NCBI RefSeq assembly: GCF_025399195.1
Contig: NW_026252097.1
Span: 1-64,000, forward strand
From: Umbelopsis ramanniana AG
Lineage: Eukaryota; Mucoromycota; Umbelopsidomycetes; Umbelopsidales; Umbelopsidaceae
Reading direction: 5' to 3'
DNA: 64,000 nt
Both the position numbers and the translations under genes were made by a program. Below, piece by piece: positions 1-11,058 of this stretch. A model generated the notes under the pieces. The model was not told the DNA's origin. It did not search any database and worked only from the letters and a program-made list of their open reading frames with translations. Each line of letters starts with the position of its first letter. Position 1 is the first letter of the stretch.

Positions 1-760
1 CCTTAACCTCAGGCGCAAATAATTCCATTGTCACTATTGCGACGCGTTACTCGCTAACGCTCGTAACCCTTTTCGCAATAAAAGATCCTTAACCTTCAAT
101 TGATAAACTCTTATCACATCATCAATATACAAGAAGATGCTTGGCTTAAGGTGATGAGGGCATTCTGGAACGCACCCACACATTATTCAATAATCAAACT
201 CTGATGTTGCATTCAGAATGGATGAATATGATGTGATTAATATGGTGGGATATCCTTCGCCTGTCCCCTTTCAAACTAACAAGAAACGCTCTGCCTCATC
301 CTCTTACTCAAATATATCTGTATCCGTTCGCATTGTCTTTTGTAATTCTTCGTCTTCCCCAATCCAAGAGTCGCCTTCCCTCTCTTTCACCCATCGTTTA
401 GGCCAACAGAATAGTAACCTACGATTACAAAATGCTGGTCTACTGTTTGCCTAGCAGAATTACAGAAAACCAACGAAGTACAATTACAAAAGATGGACAA
501 GCAAGCTAATCAAATGATTGCTCTGCAACAGTCCTTCGACAGCGTAACGAAAGGTTTTTCAGCTGTTAACCACAATCACTAACAACTTCATCCAGATATT
601 CGCTCCAACAAACTATAATGATGTCTAAATACATACGCTTTCAAGAACAGAAGTCCCAACTAAGTACATGGATATCGTTAACGACGCTCATAAAAACAAT
701 ATCACGGTTGATCTTCGTCCTCACACTAACAATACTAACAAGAGTGACAATGCATACAGC
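1..760. other. gene-poor left edge, possible decayed coding remnant
   Basis: No convincing gene was found. Around 37-80 there is a GC-rich patch with nested inverted repeats (ATTGCGA...TCGCAAT, and GTTAC...GTAAC inside it), which could be one end of a small element. From about 455 to 620 one frame reads as a glutamine-rich, coiled-coil-like peptide that opens and closes without a proper start. It has the feel of a degraded coding fragment, possibly from a mobile element, but no family can be named from the sequence alone. Confidence 0.3.
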
Positions 761-1001
761 TTTTAAATGTCCACATTGCTGCATTGACCAATCGACATGT
801 TCATATATTATTAACAATACCCTCAGTTTTAAATGTTCACATTCAAACATTGACATTTCGACGTGTTCATTTGAAGATTGGCAATGTCCAGTTTTTAAAT
901 GTTCACATTCAATCGTTGAGATTCGACATGTTGACTTTACGATGCCATGTCAATTACGTTCTGATCTATGTACGCAAATCTATCTAGATACTGGTCCTTA
1001 G
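618..1001 (+). CDS. hypothetical 127-residue frame with 22-residue repeats
   Basis: This open frame starts with an ATG pair at 618. It has a hydrophobic segment (around residues 30-45, rich in I, L and V) followed by the three 22-residue Cys/His units. No family is recognised. It lies in a gene-poor region with no obvious introns or TATA box. It may be a small membrane-anchored repeat protein, or a chance frame across a minisatellite whose period happens to be divisible by three. The exact frame-preserving period is the only positive sign, so confidence is low. Confidence 0.25.
   Translation: MMSKYIRFQEQKSQLSTWISLTTLIKTISRLIFVLTLTILTRVTMHTAFKCPHCCIDQSTCSYIINNTLSFKCSHSNIDISTCSFEDWQCPVFKCSHSIVEIRHVDFTMPCQLRSDLCTQIYLDTGP
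761..958 (+). repeat. three direct 66-bp repeats (22-codon period)
   Basis: Copies begin at 761, 827 and 893, each opening with TTTTAAATGTYCACATT, so the spacing is exactly 66 bp twice. The period is a whole number of codons. In the plus frame open from 618 to 1001 each unit reads FKC-x-H...I-D...S-T-C-S (FKCPH, FKCSH, FKCSH), a 22-residue repeat keeping one or two cysteines and a histidine. The third copy diverges in its second half. The minus strand is also partly open here, so the coding direction is not settled. Confidence 0.7.
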
Positions 1002-2929
1002 TTTCGGCTGTTTCTGGTTACGCGCGGTTTGCCTTAACTTTAAGGTCGGTTATATCATTCGGCTAGTGGTTGATTTCAGTTTGAATATGCCAATATTGGT
1101 GTGCAACACGCCATCAGCACCTTGACATTGCAAAATGAGACAGTATGTTTCGGTCATTTGAAGATCTCTCAATCTAAAGTCCTCATGTAATGTACCTACG
1201 CTATTGCCCATGTATAATCTCTTTCTGTAGTGGGTACTATAATCTTATTTTATAGAATCCAGAACCCTTTCCCAAATGTATAGATGAGCTTTTGCTCTCT
1301 TTTATGCACATGTATGTTTTTCCTTTACTGCCTTATTTTCTCTGAATCGCTTTTCATCGTTTACTTTACTTTGAAACGATGCTTTCTCCCTTTCGCTCTG
1401 TTGACTTGCCCAATTTAAGCGCTTGCCCTCTTTTCTCCTTTATTACTGTATCCATGCTATTTTGAAGTTGCTGCTCATAAATAGTTTGATGGTCAGAAGA
1501 TGTATCAACCAATCCTTATTCAACGCAACATTCCCTAAAGCTGTACAGGAATATTCCCGTTTGGACTTACTGGCTGCTTGTTGTCTCTTCGCGATGTTAA
1601 AGCTACTCTCTTCTCACAGACACCAAATATCATTGTTTAGTAAGGTAAGGCCAATGCACTCAAACTTCAAAACTCACGATTTGACGAAAAGAGAGGTATG
1701 GATTCAATGTAGAGCAAGATGGCAAAGATTACTACAACGGCCATGATGATGATAAAGTTAATTGCGTCGATGAAAGCGCTTCACTTCCATAATCCGTCGT
1801 GACAGGAGGTAGCACCTATGCCATTCCTTACTCTGAAGCCTGTTCTATCATAGCTCTTAACGACCATTTGCCCTCTACCTCTGTTGCAATTGCTTCATTC
1901 CTTCCGCTGACGCTAGTTCCTTCGCCCTATCCAGCTCTGTCGTGTTATTTTCTGATGTATGCTCCACTACAGATATACCACCACTACCACGGATAGATTT
2001 GATCGAAATGCTCGGGTATGAAAGGGAAGTTGTAAGAAAGCTGGGTCAGAGGCTGCCTATTGGCGGTCAGTAGCAGATACGAGTTGTTGTTTGACGGTTC
2101 AATCGGGACAAACGCGATAGGGTCGGCATGCGACTGACCTTCAAGTTCCAGCAAGCTACGTATTTTTGAAGGATGCTCCGATATCCAATAGCTTTTCACT
2201 CTTGGGCTTGGTTGCGAAGGCTTAAGAATGTTTGGAATCTGGAAGTCATCCATGTCAGTACTGAAAGCAACCTCTAGTGTTTGAATCGTTTGCGCATTTT
2301 CGATGCAATCAAATCTGAAGGAATGAGGGATATAGGATTGGAAAGTGCGTTACAGAAGCCGCCACAGCACCTATTTGTTAGTACCGGGTTGATGATATCC
2401 TGTTACCAAGTAAGCTTGTTTCTTCTGCAGCATACGTCGTCATATACAAATTTTGAGACATCGAACATAAGCTCATCGTCTAATAGCGTAATGGAATCCC
2501 CAAACAATATATGCACAATCATCGGTCCGGCGTGTCACAAGTAAATGGTGCTAAGAGGCAGACCCTTCTATTACAATGTCAGGGATAAGGATTTGAGCCG
2601 AGATTGCGTATGATAGGTGCTGTAGAACACGTTATTCCGTATCAATTTCTCCACTTTGGCTATTACGAATCTGCCAATTTCGCACTTCAATATTTTAGTG
2701 ATGTTGGTTCATTCGCGACCAGTAGTATAAGTGCCGATCTTCGAGATGGCGCCAGTCAGGAGCTGATCTAAATTCTTGATTTGAAGTCGGATACCAACGG
2801 GTGTTACTATACTATCAACAATTGCTGATTTAGTTAGAGCCACTTGAAAACTACTCTTTGAAAGTTCGCGTTTGCTCTGATGTCATTTGTGAAGTTACTT
2901 GAAAACGTGTCAATGTACTGGATCTAACG
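1002..2929. other. intergenic, weak short frames only
   Basis: No gene can be supported. A minus-strand frame at 1984-2253 (89 codons from an ATG) has a natural-looking composition, with several Pro, Ser and Leu-rich stretches, and could be an exon or a remnant. No splice-linked partner or known domain was found. The plus frame at 1423-1746 is no better than chance. Confidence 0.3.
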
Positions 2930-3154
2930 ATGTCGTACTTGGTGAGCAATGAAGAAGCCATCCTCTATCATTTTGGTCAAGAAGATCATTACCTGCTTGA
3001 AATGAAAGTTTTCGCACTAATGTTATTTGATGATCAGAATGAAATGTGCACATCAAGAAAAAAGGTTACTAGGGTGGCGTACAACACAAATATACAGTAT
3101 ATTGATAGGAACACGGGATTGACCTTTCTTCCAAGCGAGCCAACAACTGAATAA
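2930..3154 (+). CDS. hypothetical 74-residue protein
   Basis: A short ATG-started frame of 74 codons ends in TAA. It is acidic, with no signal peptide and no recognised domain. Composition looks protein-like (mixed charged and aromatic residues, few repeats), but there is no clear promoter and no neighbouring exon could be joined. It may be a tiny gene, the last exon of a longer one, or chance. Confidence 0.2.
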   Translation: MSYLVSNEEAILYHFGQEDHYLLEMKVFALMLFDDQNEMCTSRKKVTRVAYNTNIQYIDRNTGLTFLPSEPTTE

Positions 3155-4143
3155 TGATTTATTGTTTCATTCTTCCTACATACTATGATTCCATCGAACA
3201 ACATTCAAAATGCTGAGTGGCAAATTCATAAACATATTACTTGTTTAAACCTGATCATACAGAGTTGTGTATGCTTTGAAATATCAGACATATATCGACA
3301 CGTAGAACTTTTGGGTTAGATAGGATGTTGAGGGCAAATACTCTATCTATTCGCTCCTGCAAATTGCAGAGAATAAAATTATGAATTCTTATACTCTTGA
3401 AGTCTTATTTTACAAAAGTTTATGAGAGTATCAAATTTTAGCTTTCGGATATCTTCTCACCCATTTATTTGGAATATAGTTATGAGATTTGAATCTTGAA
3501 CTATGGCTCGATTATGTCTGAGGAGATTCATCGCCAGGCGAAACCACTTTCAGGGAGCAAAAAATGCCAATACTGGTGAACTCTTAGCAATTGCCAGAGT
3601 GATGTGAGCTGGATGATGTGATAGGCGTCGACGTTGACGATGATCGTTAGATTGACCGTTAATGTGAGAAAATGAGTTACGCTTCCAGAGCCACCCATTC
3701 AATGGCAGTTATGCTAAACAAAATCAGTATAAAGCGAGATTGGTGGCATGTCACATCTGGTTTTCAGCACGTTCATACCTGTAATGCGTAGTAACATTCA
3801 AACTCAGGCCACCCTGTAGCTGTGGACGGGAAGCTGCATATGGGAGTTTTTAAACACACAAATTGTGGTAATGGGTAATCCTATCGACTTATTGCTGACT
3901 CTCATACATATTATCATCTTGAATCGCTTGCATGGACTAAAGCTGAGCCTATAATACTGTGACATGGTCTATCTGATGATTGAATGAAGCCTTCCATCCA
4001 CTACGAATACCTGGTGTTCACACCCATTTGTTTTCGTATCACAGAAGACCACTGTTACACTGATCTAAAAAATTTCTTCAGATGCACAGCACCCACCACA
4101 TTTGCTTTTTCCTCTACCAACATTTTTTTAAGCAGGGCGGTGT
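3155..4143. other. intergenic region upstream of the kelch gene
   Basis: About 1 kb of AT-rich sequence with no convincing frame on either strand. It presumably holds the promoter of the kelch protein gene, but no TATA box or binding site stands out. Confidence 0.4.
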
Positions 4144-6198
4144 ATGCGACAGACAAGCATCATGATATCTGTCACGATAATCTTGGTATGCCTGGTGTAT
4201 ATTGCATCTGGTTCCACTCCTCCTCCAGCACGGTTGGCGACAAGTAAACTATTGTTTCCAGCATTATCTTGTAGAATCATCCCAGCACCAACTAAAAACA
4301 TAATTTATCTGTTTTCGCCTATTAGGCTGCACTGTTGTAGGAACTAACATATATTGTTATGGAGGTGACAATAGAGTGAACGGTGTTGACGCAATACTAT
4401 CTGATACCTGGGCACTAAGCATCGCGAACGACTTCGATTTGTCTAATCCGACGTGGACTAATAAGCCTTGGAATAACTTCCCATCGACTCCAAGAGCTTT
4501 TGGGACCATACATTCTCTCCTAGATGGCAGTTCGTTTTTATTGAATGGAGGTTTGACCTCCCCTGTTGGTTCAGCCGAGACTAATCAAACAATTGTTCAT
4601 AACACGATTACAAATGAATGGAAAGCCATCAATAGCTCCTTGATAGCGCAAACGCTCAACCATCAAGGTGTCATTGATGCAAACGGCAAAATATGGTATT
4701 TTGGTGGGGTTAGGTAAGTAAGAACGATGAAGACCTGGTGCTAATCACCTTTGCTGAACTTATTGATGTTACTTTGTTGGGTGCTGGGTAATCTTGGGTT
4801 GTCAGTGACTCTGACACTGGCCGCAGCAACGTTTCATACTGGGAAGGATTGGCCGCTTTAGATACAAATGTAAGTACACCATATCAGGCTGAAAAGGACA
4901 TGAGACGAAAACAAAAATCTTCGACCTTGAAGCGAATCCTGATGGAATTTTTACATAGACTTGGTTGTGGACTACCAGTAGGGGTACTACTGGAGGCTAT
5001 CTTAACCCGCGGATTGGACACACCATGACAATTTTATCAAATGGCATCATTCAAATCATTGGGGGCAATGTAGCCACTTTGCTTTCGGGATTAGATTCAC
5101 GTGGCTATCTTCAATGGAGACTTGATCTGGCACCTATGGGATCTGTTGCCGTATACGACACAGTCAAGGGAACCTGGACAACCAAAAGTGCCACTGGCAC
5201 TATTCCTCCCCATCGAAATTTTCATAGTGCCACCCTAGGTATACTTACTGGTTTTATCTGAAAAAAAAAATTGTTGGGAGAATCTATAAACTGATCAACA
5301 ATTATCTTTTCTAGCCCAAGACAGCAACACTATCATAGTTTTTGGTGGTTCAGGATGTAAGCTTCTGGATAGTGATAACCCGTTTTACCTAAGTTACGGA
5401 AGCTAACCATATATCTTAGCTGGCAACGGCTCCAGCCTGTTCAACGACCTTTATGCCTTGGATTCGAACAAGATGACTTGGACACATATAGATATCGGAA
5501 ACGGCCCCAGCGCTCGATACGGACATAGCGGTGTGTATTGTTATTTTACAAAGACGCTTCAATCTCAGGCACTCAACGTTCGTCTTGACAGCTGTGCAAG
5601 TAAACGAAACCATGTTTATATTGTTCGGCATCAATGCATCCAATAGCAGTCTCAGTGATATATATGCCTTGGATACCGTAAATTGGATATGGGTCCAGCA
5701 TTTCAGTGCGTCAGGCTATTCGCAGCAGGCTAACATGAGCTATCCCGCCGCCATAAATGGGACTTCTAGTACTTCTGAAAGCACTGACAGCAGTGGCGGT
5801 AACAGTCTTGGGGCTGGTCCAATTGCAGGTATAGCAGTTGGAGCCGTCTTGGTAGTTGTGAGTATTAATTTTATACTACAATCTTTGAAACCGGCTCTCA
5901 TCAATTTTTTCAGGCTGTCATTGGTGCGGTTTATTTTATGCGACGCAGAAAGAGAAGTCGGCAAGATGATTTGGACGGTCTGCAAACAGAACTCGTGGAA
6001 AGCAATTTAGGAGATAAAAGTGCAGAGGGAAAAGCTCCCACACAAAAGGATTGGTATACTGCAACATTCAGAGGAACAGATACAACAGGATCTATACCGC
6101 CTGAATATCATTCACATATTGTCTCGTATAACGCAAAACCTAATGCTGTTGATGACCTCGCCATCAGTTCTCAAAGCAAACCTAATGAATACGACTAG
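4144..6198 (+). CDS. kelch-repeat type I membrane protein
   Basis: Eight exons can be joined in frame: 4144-4243, 4326-4713, 4806-4869, 4959-5238, 5315-5356, 5420-5530, 5592-5857 and 5914-6198, giving 511 residues. Residues 1-22 form a signal peptide, starting MRQTSIMISV. A beta-propeller of kelch type follows: repeated blocks pair a C-Y-G-G or I-I-G-G/V-F-G-G turn with a downstream W (SCTVVGTNIYCYGG, GIIQIIGGN, TIIVFGGSG, TMFILFGIN). A Ser/Gly linker precedes one membrane segment (about residues 405-425, ending YFMRRRKR) and a cytosolic tail of about 85 residues. Every junction is a GT...AG intron of 58-90 bp that keeps frame. Such proteins are probably surface or secretory-pathway factors in fungi; the ligand is unknown. 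The family call is strong, the function unknown. Confidence 0.85.
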
Positions 6199-6822
6199 TA
6201 TTTTACCTGATCTTGCATATGCCATGTTCCATTGTTTCTCTGTATTACATTTCATCTATCTATCATTAAGTTTCACCATTCTAATTCTTAAAAAAGCGTA
6301 AAGTGTAACAGTAGCGTAACGTATCATTTACCTTCGTAATTTTATGCGTAAAATTTCCTTATTTTTGGAGTCACATATACCTGAGAGTAAAGTGAGCTTG
6401 AGTTGCTTCATGTATATATAAACGTATGTTCCTTCACTGCTAAATAATAGATACAACATCACCATCAACTAATTATGTGCTGTGGCAATTTTGGCTTGCG
6501 TCAATGTCTGTATAGAAAAGGCACTTTTGGGAAAATGTAAGATATCATGTCCGTTGGTCAAAATCAATAGCATCGTCGGGACCATTTTCAAAAATTAATA
6601 GAATCAGTCACTTATGGTATTTGTCAACAATGTAAAGCTGTATTGATAACGAGAATTGAGTCAAAGTTTTACTGAGAATCTAACACAAATTCCAATTTTG
6701 TACCGACAAATTGATAATGGTCTCAAAGAATACTGTGCTGATATTTATTCACACTCCAAAAAAAATCGTACAATATGAAGCTGGACCAATTATTTTCATA
6801 TTAAAATCTGACAAGCAAGACG
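6199..6822. other. intergenic
   Basis: The 3' ends of the kelch gene and of the minus-strand secreted protein gene face each other across about 620 bp of AT-rich sequence. No further gene is seen. Confidence 0.5.
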
Positions 6823-7305
6823 CTATCCGCGGATGCAAGCATCAACTTGTGACGGCTTTGGAAGATTGAAGTTAGGAAGTGTTTGCAACGGCGAACAAGC
6901 TATAGGAGCACCTTGATATAGGACTTGCACTACAGCCACTTTAGTGATATCAAGCGTCTTGTCGACACACCAAGCATCTGTTCCGCCGTTTCCATTGATT
7001 TGGAACGGTGGAGTATCAATATTGATGACCTCGCCCATAACATGCTTGCAGTCGTGACCGTTGCGAAATTCAATTTTGTAATCCTTATAAGTGGCAGTAG
7101 TATTCAGACCTTTCTTGATGTGAAAGTAGAGGAAGGACCCAGGCTTGTTTGCAACATCATTTTTAACCAGAACGGCTTCTCCATCTAGGTAAGAGTGAAA
7201 ATGGATTTCAAAGATGCCAGCCATGGGAACTGCTTTTGAAGGTGCCGCGCATGCTAGAGCAAATATAGTGAAGGTAAAGATTATGAACGAAGCTGTTCTA
7301 ATCAT
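6823..7305 (-). CDS. small secreted protein, paralogue 1
   Basis: An intron-less gene for 160 residues. Residues 1-20 are a signal peptide (hydrophobic core then A-C-A-A-P). The mature part has four cysteines, in the contexts DCKH, WCVD, ACSP and ACIRG, enough for two disulphides. It also carries the block KNDVANKPGS, followed by F-H-I-K. The gene at 8153-8635 is a paralogue of the same length and strand with all four cysteines kept, so the pair arose by tandem duplication. No known enzyme motif is seen. The fold may be a small beta-rich secreted domain. An AT-rich TATA-like stretch lies at 7342-7350, about 40 bp upstream of the ATG. Coding status is well supported by the paralogue; function is unknown. 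Confidence 0.8.
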   Translation of the reverse strand: MIRTASFIIFTFTIFALACAAPSKAVPMAGIFEIHFHSYLDGEAVLVKNDVANKPGSFLYFHIKKGLNTTATYKDYKIEFRNGHDCKHVMGEVINIDTPPFQINGNGGTDAWCVDKTLDITKVAVVQVLYQGAPIACSPLQTLPNFNLPKPSQVDACIRG

Positions 7306-8152
7306 TGAATACGTTTGCTGTTTTTTATTTGAAATACATGGTAATATATAACTGATTGAAAATCGTGTACAAAGATATTCCTGGTACTCAATTACTGTTT
7401 GTTAGCTATTTTGGAATTTCAAGCATTGCTGCCCCTACAAACTACTACAGTTGACGATCTCGATGTCCTTTATTCTTTTTTCACATCGTCTTTTTGCGCT
7501 TTCTGAAAAGCAGGCTATATTATCCAAAGTCCCTTTGCTAATCAGAGCTTTTCTTCTTTTGCGTTTTGAAAGATAGCTATACAACGGCAGTTACCATACG
7601 GGATATAAATAGCTTTCATATCTCCAATTAGATGATGGCATAAACATACGTATTCATGTCTTATTTTTTGGGGATACCTGGATTACTGCGCACCACATGA
7701 ACCACAATTTCTATCTCCCAAATGACGAGCATAAAATATAGCTTATATTTCAAGCTTCTCTCATTGAAAATAATCTCTGCTTGATTCGCTCAGTCTACCT
7801 TGTATATCTGAAATTTAATGTGCATTCAGTTCGAGGGGTTCTAGACTGACAAGATACACACGGTGCAGTCACATGCACCCTGCAAATCGAAGCAGGGGTA
7901 TGAGAATTGGAGTGCATCCATCATCATGAGAACGAAGCATAACTGAAGCTGATGTTCTTTATACTATAATTATGCCTTCAGGTCAAGCCATGGGAAAAAG
8001 TACCGAGGTCTAAATGTATAAGAGCTATATTTGGTGTGCTTTATTGATTCAAATTGGCTATAATATTGAATAAAGGTATGCAAATTCTCCAGCTCAAGAA
8101 ATGGTAGGCATCATTATCGTACACTATTGCATTTAGGGCTAGTGAAAGTTTT
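7306..8152. other. intergenic between the two secreted paralogues
   Basis: About 850 bp of AT-rich sequence holding the promoter of paralogue 1 and the 3' flank of paralogue 2. No other gene is seen. Confidence 0.5.
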
Positions 8153-8635
8153 TTATTGGCGAATGCATGCGTCGACTTTTGAAGGATGTTTTATGTGAAA
8201 GTTGGGATCAGCTTCTAGAGTTGTACAAGTAACAATTTCGCCTTTGTAACGGACTCGAACCATACTGACAGTTGTAATATCGAGAGTCTTGTCAATGCAC
8301 CAGCTATTTGTACCGCCGTGCTGATCGATTTTGAAGACAGGTTTGTCGTAGTTTACAATCGATCCTTGATTATGTTGACAGTGATGACCGTTTCGCAGTT
8401 CAATGGTATAATCCGCATAGCTTGCTTCCGGGTTCAGACCTTCCTTGATATGAAAATAGAAATAGGAACCGGGCTTGTTCGCAACGTCATTTCGTACAAC
8501 AACAGCTTCGCCCAGAAGCTTTGAGTTGTGATTTATCTGAAAGGTGCCCGTCAATGCATCGCCCTTGGATGGAACAGCAGAGACAAAAGGAATGATTGTA
8601 AGTAGAAGCGAGGTCACGATAGTGGAAGGAAGCAT
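8153..8635 (-). CDS. small secreted protein, paralogue 2
   Basis: This gene also encodes 160 residues with no intron. A signal peptide (MLPSTIVTSLLLTII...) is followed by V-P-S-K, matching the A-P-S-K start of the mature paralogue. Shared blocks are NDVANKPGS, YFHIK, RNGH, KTLDIT and VDACIR, and all four cysteines align. Divergence is greatest in the signal peptide and in the loops, as expected for a secreted protein. A TATA box (TATATAAG on the minus strand, 8682-8689) sits about 50 bp upstream of the ATG. Extracellular location is likely; the role is unknown. Confidence 0.82.
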   Translation of the reverse strand: MLPSTIVTSLLLTIIPFVSAVPSKGDALTGTFQINHNSKLLGEAVVVRNDVANKPGSYFYFHIKEGLNPEASYADYTIELRNGHHCQHNQGSIVNYDKPVFKIDQHGGTNSWCIDKTLDITTVSMVRVRYKGEIVTCTTLEADPNFHIKHPSKVDACIRQ

Positions 8636-8681
8636 AAGGTATGATATGGCCCTGAAAAGCTAGGGTCAGTTCTGGTACTTC

Positions 8682-8689
8682 TTATATAG
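8682..8689 (-). promoter_or_regulatory. TATA box of secreted paralogue 2
   Basis: The minus strand reads TATATAAG, 47-54 bp before the ATG at 8635, a normal core-promoter distance in this window. Confidence 0.5.
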
Positions 8690-9829
8690 ATTGGAGAGGA
8701 GGGGATTCAAGAAGCACCTTTTATTTTTTGCTAGGGCCAGCTTCTAAATTTATGTAATATGTTTTAAGCGGGTACTTATTCTGCAAATATATGTGTCATG
8801 GCACAGTTGACCAATCTGGAAGTTTCTGCTTGATATTCCCTATGTTTATGTTATTTTAACGTTCAAGCTTGCATGTTTGGAAGCCAATAAATTTGACATA
8901 AACATTCAGAGAAGTAGTGGATGACATTGTCTTTATAGATGAGCTAATCGCTACTCTATAGTGCATGCAGCTTTGATGACATGGAGACAGAAGCCGATAA
9001 TGATGAACACATACAATTTAAAGCTGAAGCGATTTTGAACAGGAAAGTGACATCGTTGAACTTTCATTGCAATCAGACCAGCAAATAGCAATGATGATGA
9101 TCGTGATATGGTATAGGACCCCATACAAGTACCTTGTTTGGATATACAGCATGAGATAATGAAATTGCTCCCCTTAAACCAGAAAACATATCCTACTAAA
9201 GTTTTTCGGCTTCACATCAAAGTTCAACTTGCCTAATCTGGAAACACTCAAGGAAGAGTAAGTAAACGAATGTATGTTGAGGAGAAGACCTGGCAGCTGT
9301 AGACACTTTTTTATGTACCATTAAGGAGTTTGATGGATATTGTTTAATTTCAATAGGATTAGCAGTACCAGCAGTGTAAAATTCTTCATCCACAGTCTTC
9401 TTTGATCTTGCGCGGAAAAAGGACCGAACAGACGACGTACAGACGACGTACAGACAGCCAATTGAATAGTATTTTGATTAGGCGCTTGAGCAGGGCGAGA
9501 ACATCAAACACTTGCATCTTTGATATTCATTAACATCAGCATGATGAGCAGTACACTAATTCATTCCAATTTAAAGCCGAACAACAAGGCTAAAGGTAAT
9601 CAAAATCCTGTTATAAAACATCAAAATTATATCGTATTATTCCGTATACTTGTCAGGTTGCGTTGTCGAAGCACTGAAATTCGAATTTTTAATAATCGAA
9701 GCCTCATCTTGGCAAATCAATGATCAAATGCGTAATTTTTTCTGCTTTTACTTTCAATAAATTATTTGGGATTTCTTTTATAAATCCAAGTTTTACAGTA
9801 AATGAGGATCGAAATTAGATGATCTGGTC
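8690..9829. other. intergenic
   Basis: No gene found. An 11-bp tandem repeat (ACAGACGACGT twice, then ACAGAC) lies at about 9428-9455. Confidence 0.4.
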
Positions 9830-9847
9830 GCTCTAAACTTTTAGAGC
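9830..9847. repeat. perfect 8-bp inverted repeat in a promoter
   Basis: GCTCTAAA and TTTAGAGC are separated by two bases. The site lies about 125 bp before the ATG of the first amidohydrolase and could be a dimeric activator or repressor site. No equivalent palindrome was seen before the second amidohydrolase. Confidence 0.35.
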
Positions 9848-9933
9848 GCCTCTAAGACGGGTAAACCACGGGCCATCTACGGCGCATTAAAGCGTCTTAA
9901 AATTTCTAAGGTCAGCGAACATCAAATGGAAGG

Positions 9934-9940
9934 TATAAAA
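9934..9940 (+). promoter_or_regulatory. TATA box of amidohydrolase 1
   Basis: TATAAAA lies 30-36 bp before the ATG at 9970. Confidence 0.5.
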
Positions 9941-9969
9941 TCCAGCATTTTTTCTTCAATTAATTCATT

Positions 9970-11058
9970 ATGTCTGCAACTACCAAGATTGCTCTAACAA
10001 ATGTTAGAGTGTTCAATGGACAGAAAATACTGGATCCTGCGACAATCGTGATCGATGGTGAAATCATCGGATCCGACCCCACCGGTGCCGTAGAACAGGA
10101 CTGTGAAGGCGCAATCTTGCTTCCTGGTCTGATAGATGCTCATATTCATTTGGGCAGTATCAAGGATCTAAAAAACATGAGCGTCTACGGTGTTACTACT
10201 GCACTCGACATGGCCACTTGGCCTTTGGAGCTACTGACTTCTTTGAGGAATCAAAAAGGCGTGACTGACATTCGGAGTAGTGGTATATCGGCCACTGGGC
10301 CAGGCAGCACCCATAGTTATTTGCTTCCAAAAGAAAGTGTAATAAGAACTGTCGATGAAGCTAAGCCGTTTGTCGCTAAACGCGTAGCTGAAGGTTCCGA
10401 CTATATCAAGATCGTTTGCGACAAACCCGGTCCAGCGCAAGATGTTGTAAACACCTTGACTGCAGAAGCTCATCACCATGGTAAATTAGTCATTGCCCAC
10501 GCTGCAACAGTTGCTCCTTTCGAAATGGCTCAGATTGCCGGGGTCGACATGATTACCCACATACCACTCGACAATGTTCTGCCAACAGGCTACGTAGATC
10601 GTATGGTTGCCGACAAGTGCATTTCCATTCCAACTTTGGCTATGATGGAAAGCATGGCCAAGCTCCGCCGACGGGCACGGTACGAATATGCACGCGATTC
10701 TGTCACCGCTCTGTACAAAGCTGGAGTACCTGTTTTAGCTGGAACGGATGCTAATTCAATTAAATTCTCACCTTTTAACGTGCGACATGGTGAAAGTTTA
10801 CATCATGAACTGGAACTGTTGGTTGAAGCTGGATTATCAAATTTAGATGCCTTGAAGGCCGCCACCTCGTTACCCGCCCAATACTTTGGCCTTAATGATC
10901 GTGGTGTCATCGAACCTGGTCGACGAGCAGACTTAGTGCTTATTGCTGGTGATCCTCTCCAAGATATCTGTGCTACACGTTTGTTGAAGCGGATATGGTG
11001 TGCTGGTATCGAAGTCGAACCTATCAAGCCCGGAAGTGGCGGTTGTCTTATTATTTGA
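9970..11058 (+). CDS. amidohydrolase-superfamily hydrolase, tandem copy 1
   Basis: An intron-less gene for 362 residues. Its N-terminus is the usual small beta-sandwich of cytosolic amidohydrolases (ALTNVRVFNGQ...ATIVIDGE). It then enters the metal-binding TIM barrel. Visible ligands are the HxH pair in LIDAHIHL (about residue 57), a candidate bridging lysine in YIKIVCD (about 147), His in IAHAA (about 175), His in ITHIPLD (about 197) and Asp in AGTDAN (about 260). The C-terminal block GRRADLVLIAGDPL is typical of imidazolonepropionase- and prolidase-like members. The substrate cannot be read from sequence; cyclic amides, amidines or dipeptides are all possible. Unlike copy 2 it ends Gly-Gly-Cys-Leu-Ile-Ile, a possible CaaX prenylation motif. 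No signal peptide, so cytosolic unless lipidated. Confidence 0.88.
   Translation: MSATTKIALTNVRVFNGQKILDPATIVIDGEIIGSDPTGAVEQDCEGAILLPGLIDAHIHLGSIKDLKNMSVYGVTTALDMATWPLELLTSLRNQKGVTDIRSSGISATGPGSTHSYLLPKESVIRTVDEAKPFVAKRVAEGSDYIKIVCDKPGPAQDVVNTLTAEAHHHGKLVIAHAATVAPFEMAQIAGVDMITHIPLDNVLPTGYVDRMVADKCISIPTLAMMESMAKLRRRARYEYARDSVTALYKAGVPVLAGTDANSIKFSPFNVRHGESLHHELELLVEAGLSNLDALKAATSLPAQYFGLNDRGVIEPGRRADLVLIAGDPLQDICATRLLKRIWCAGIEVEPIKPGSGGCLII

Noticed and set aside
2281-2544. Plus frame of 87 codons
   Set aside because: It begins at TTG, has no ATG in a useful place and no recognisable feature.
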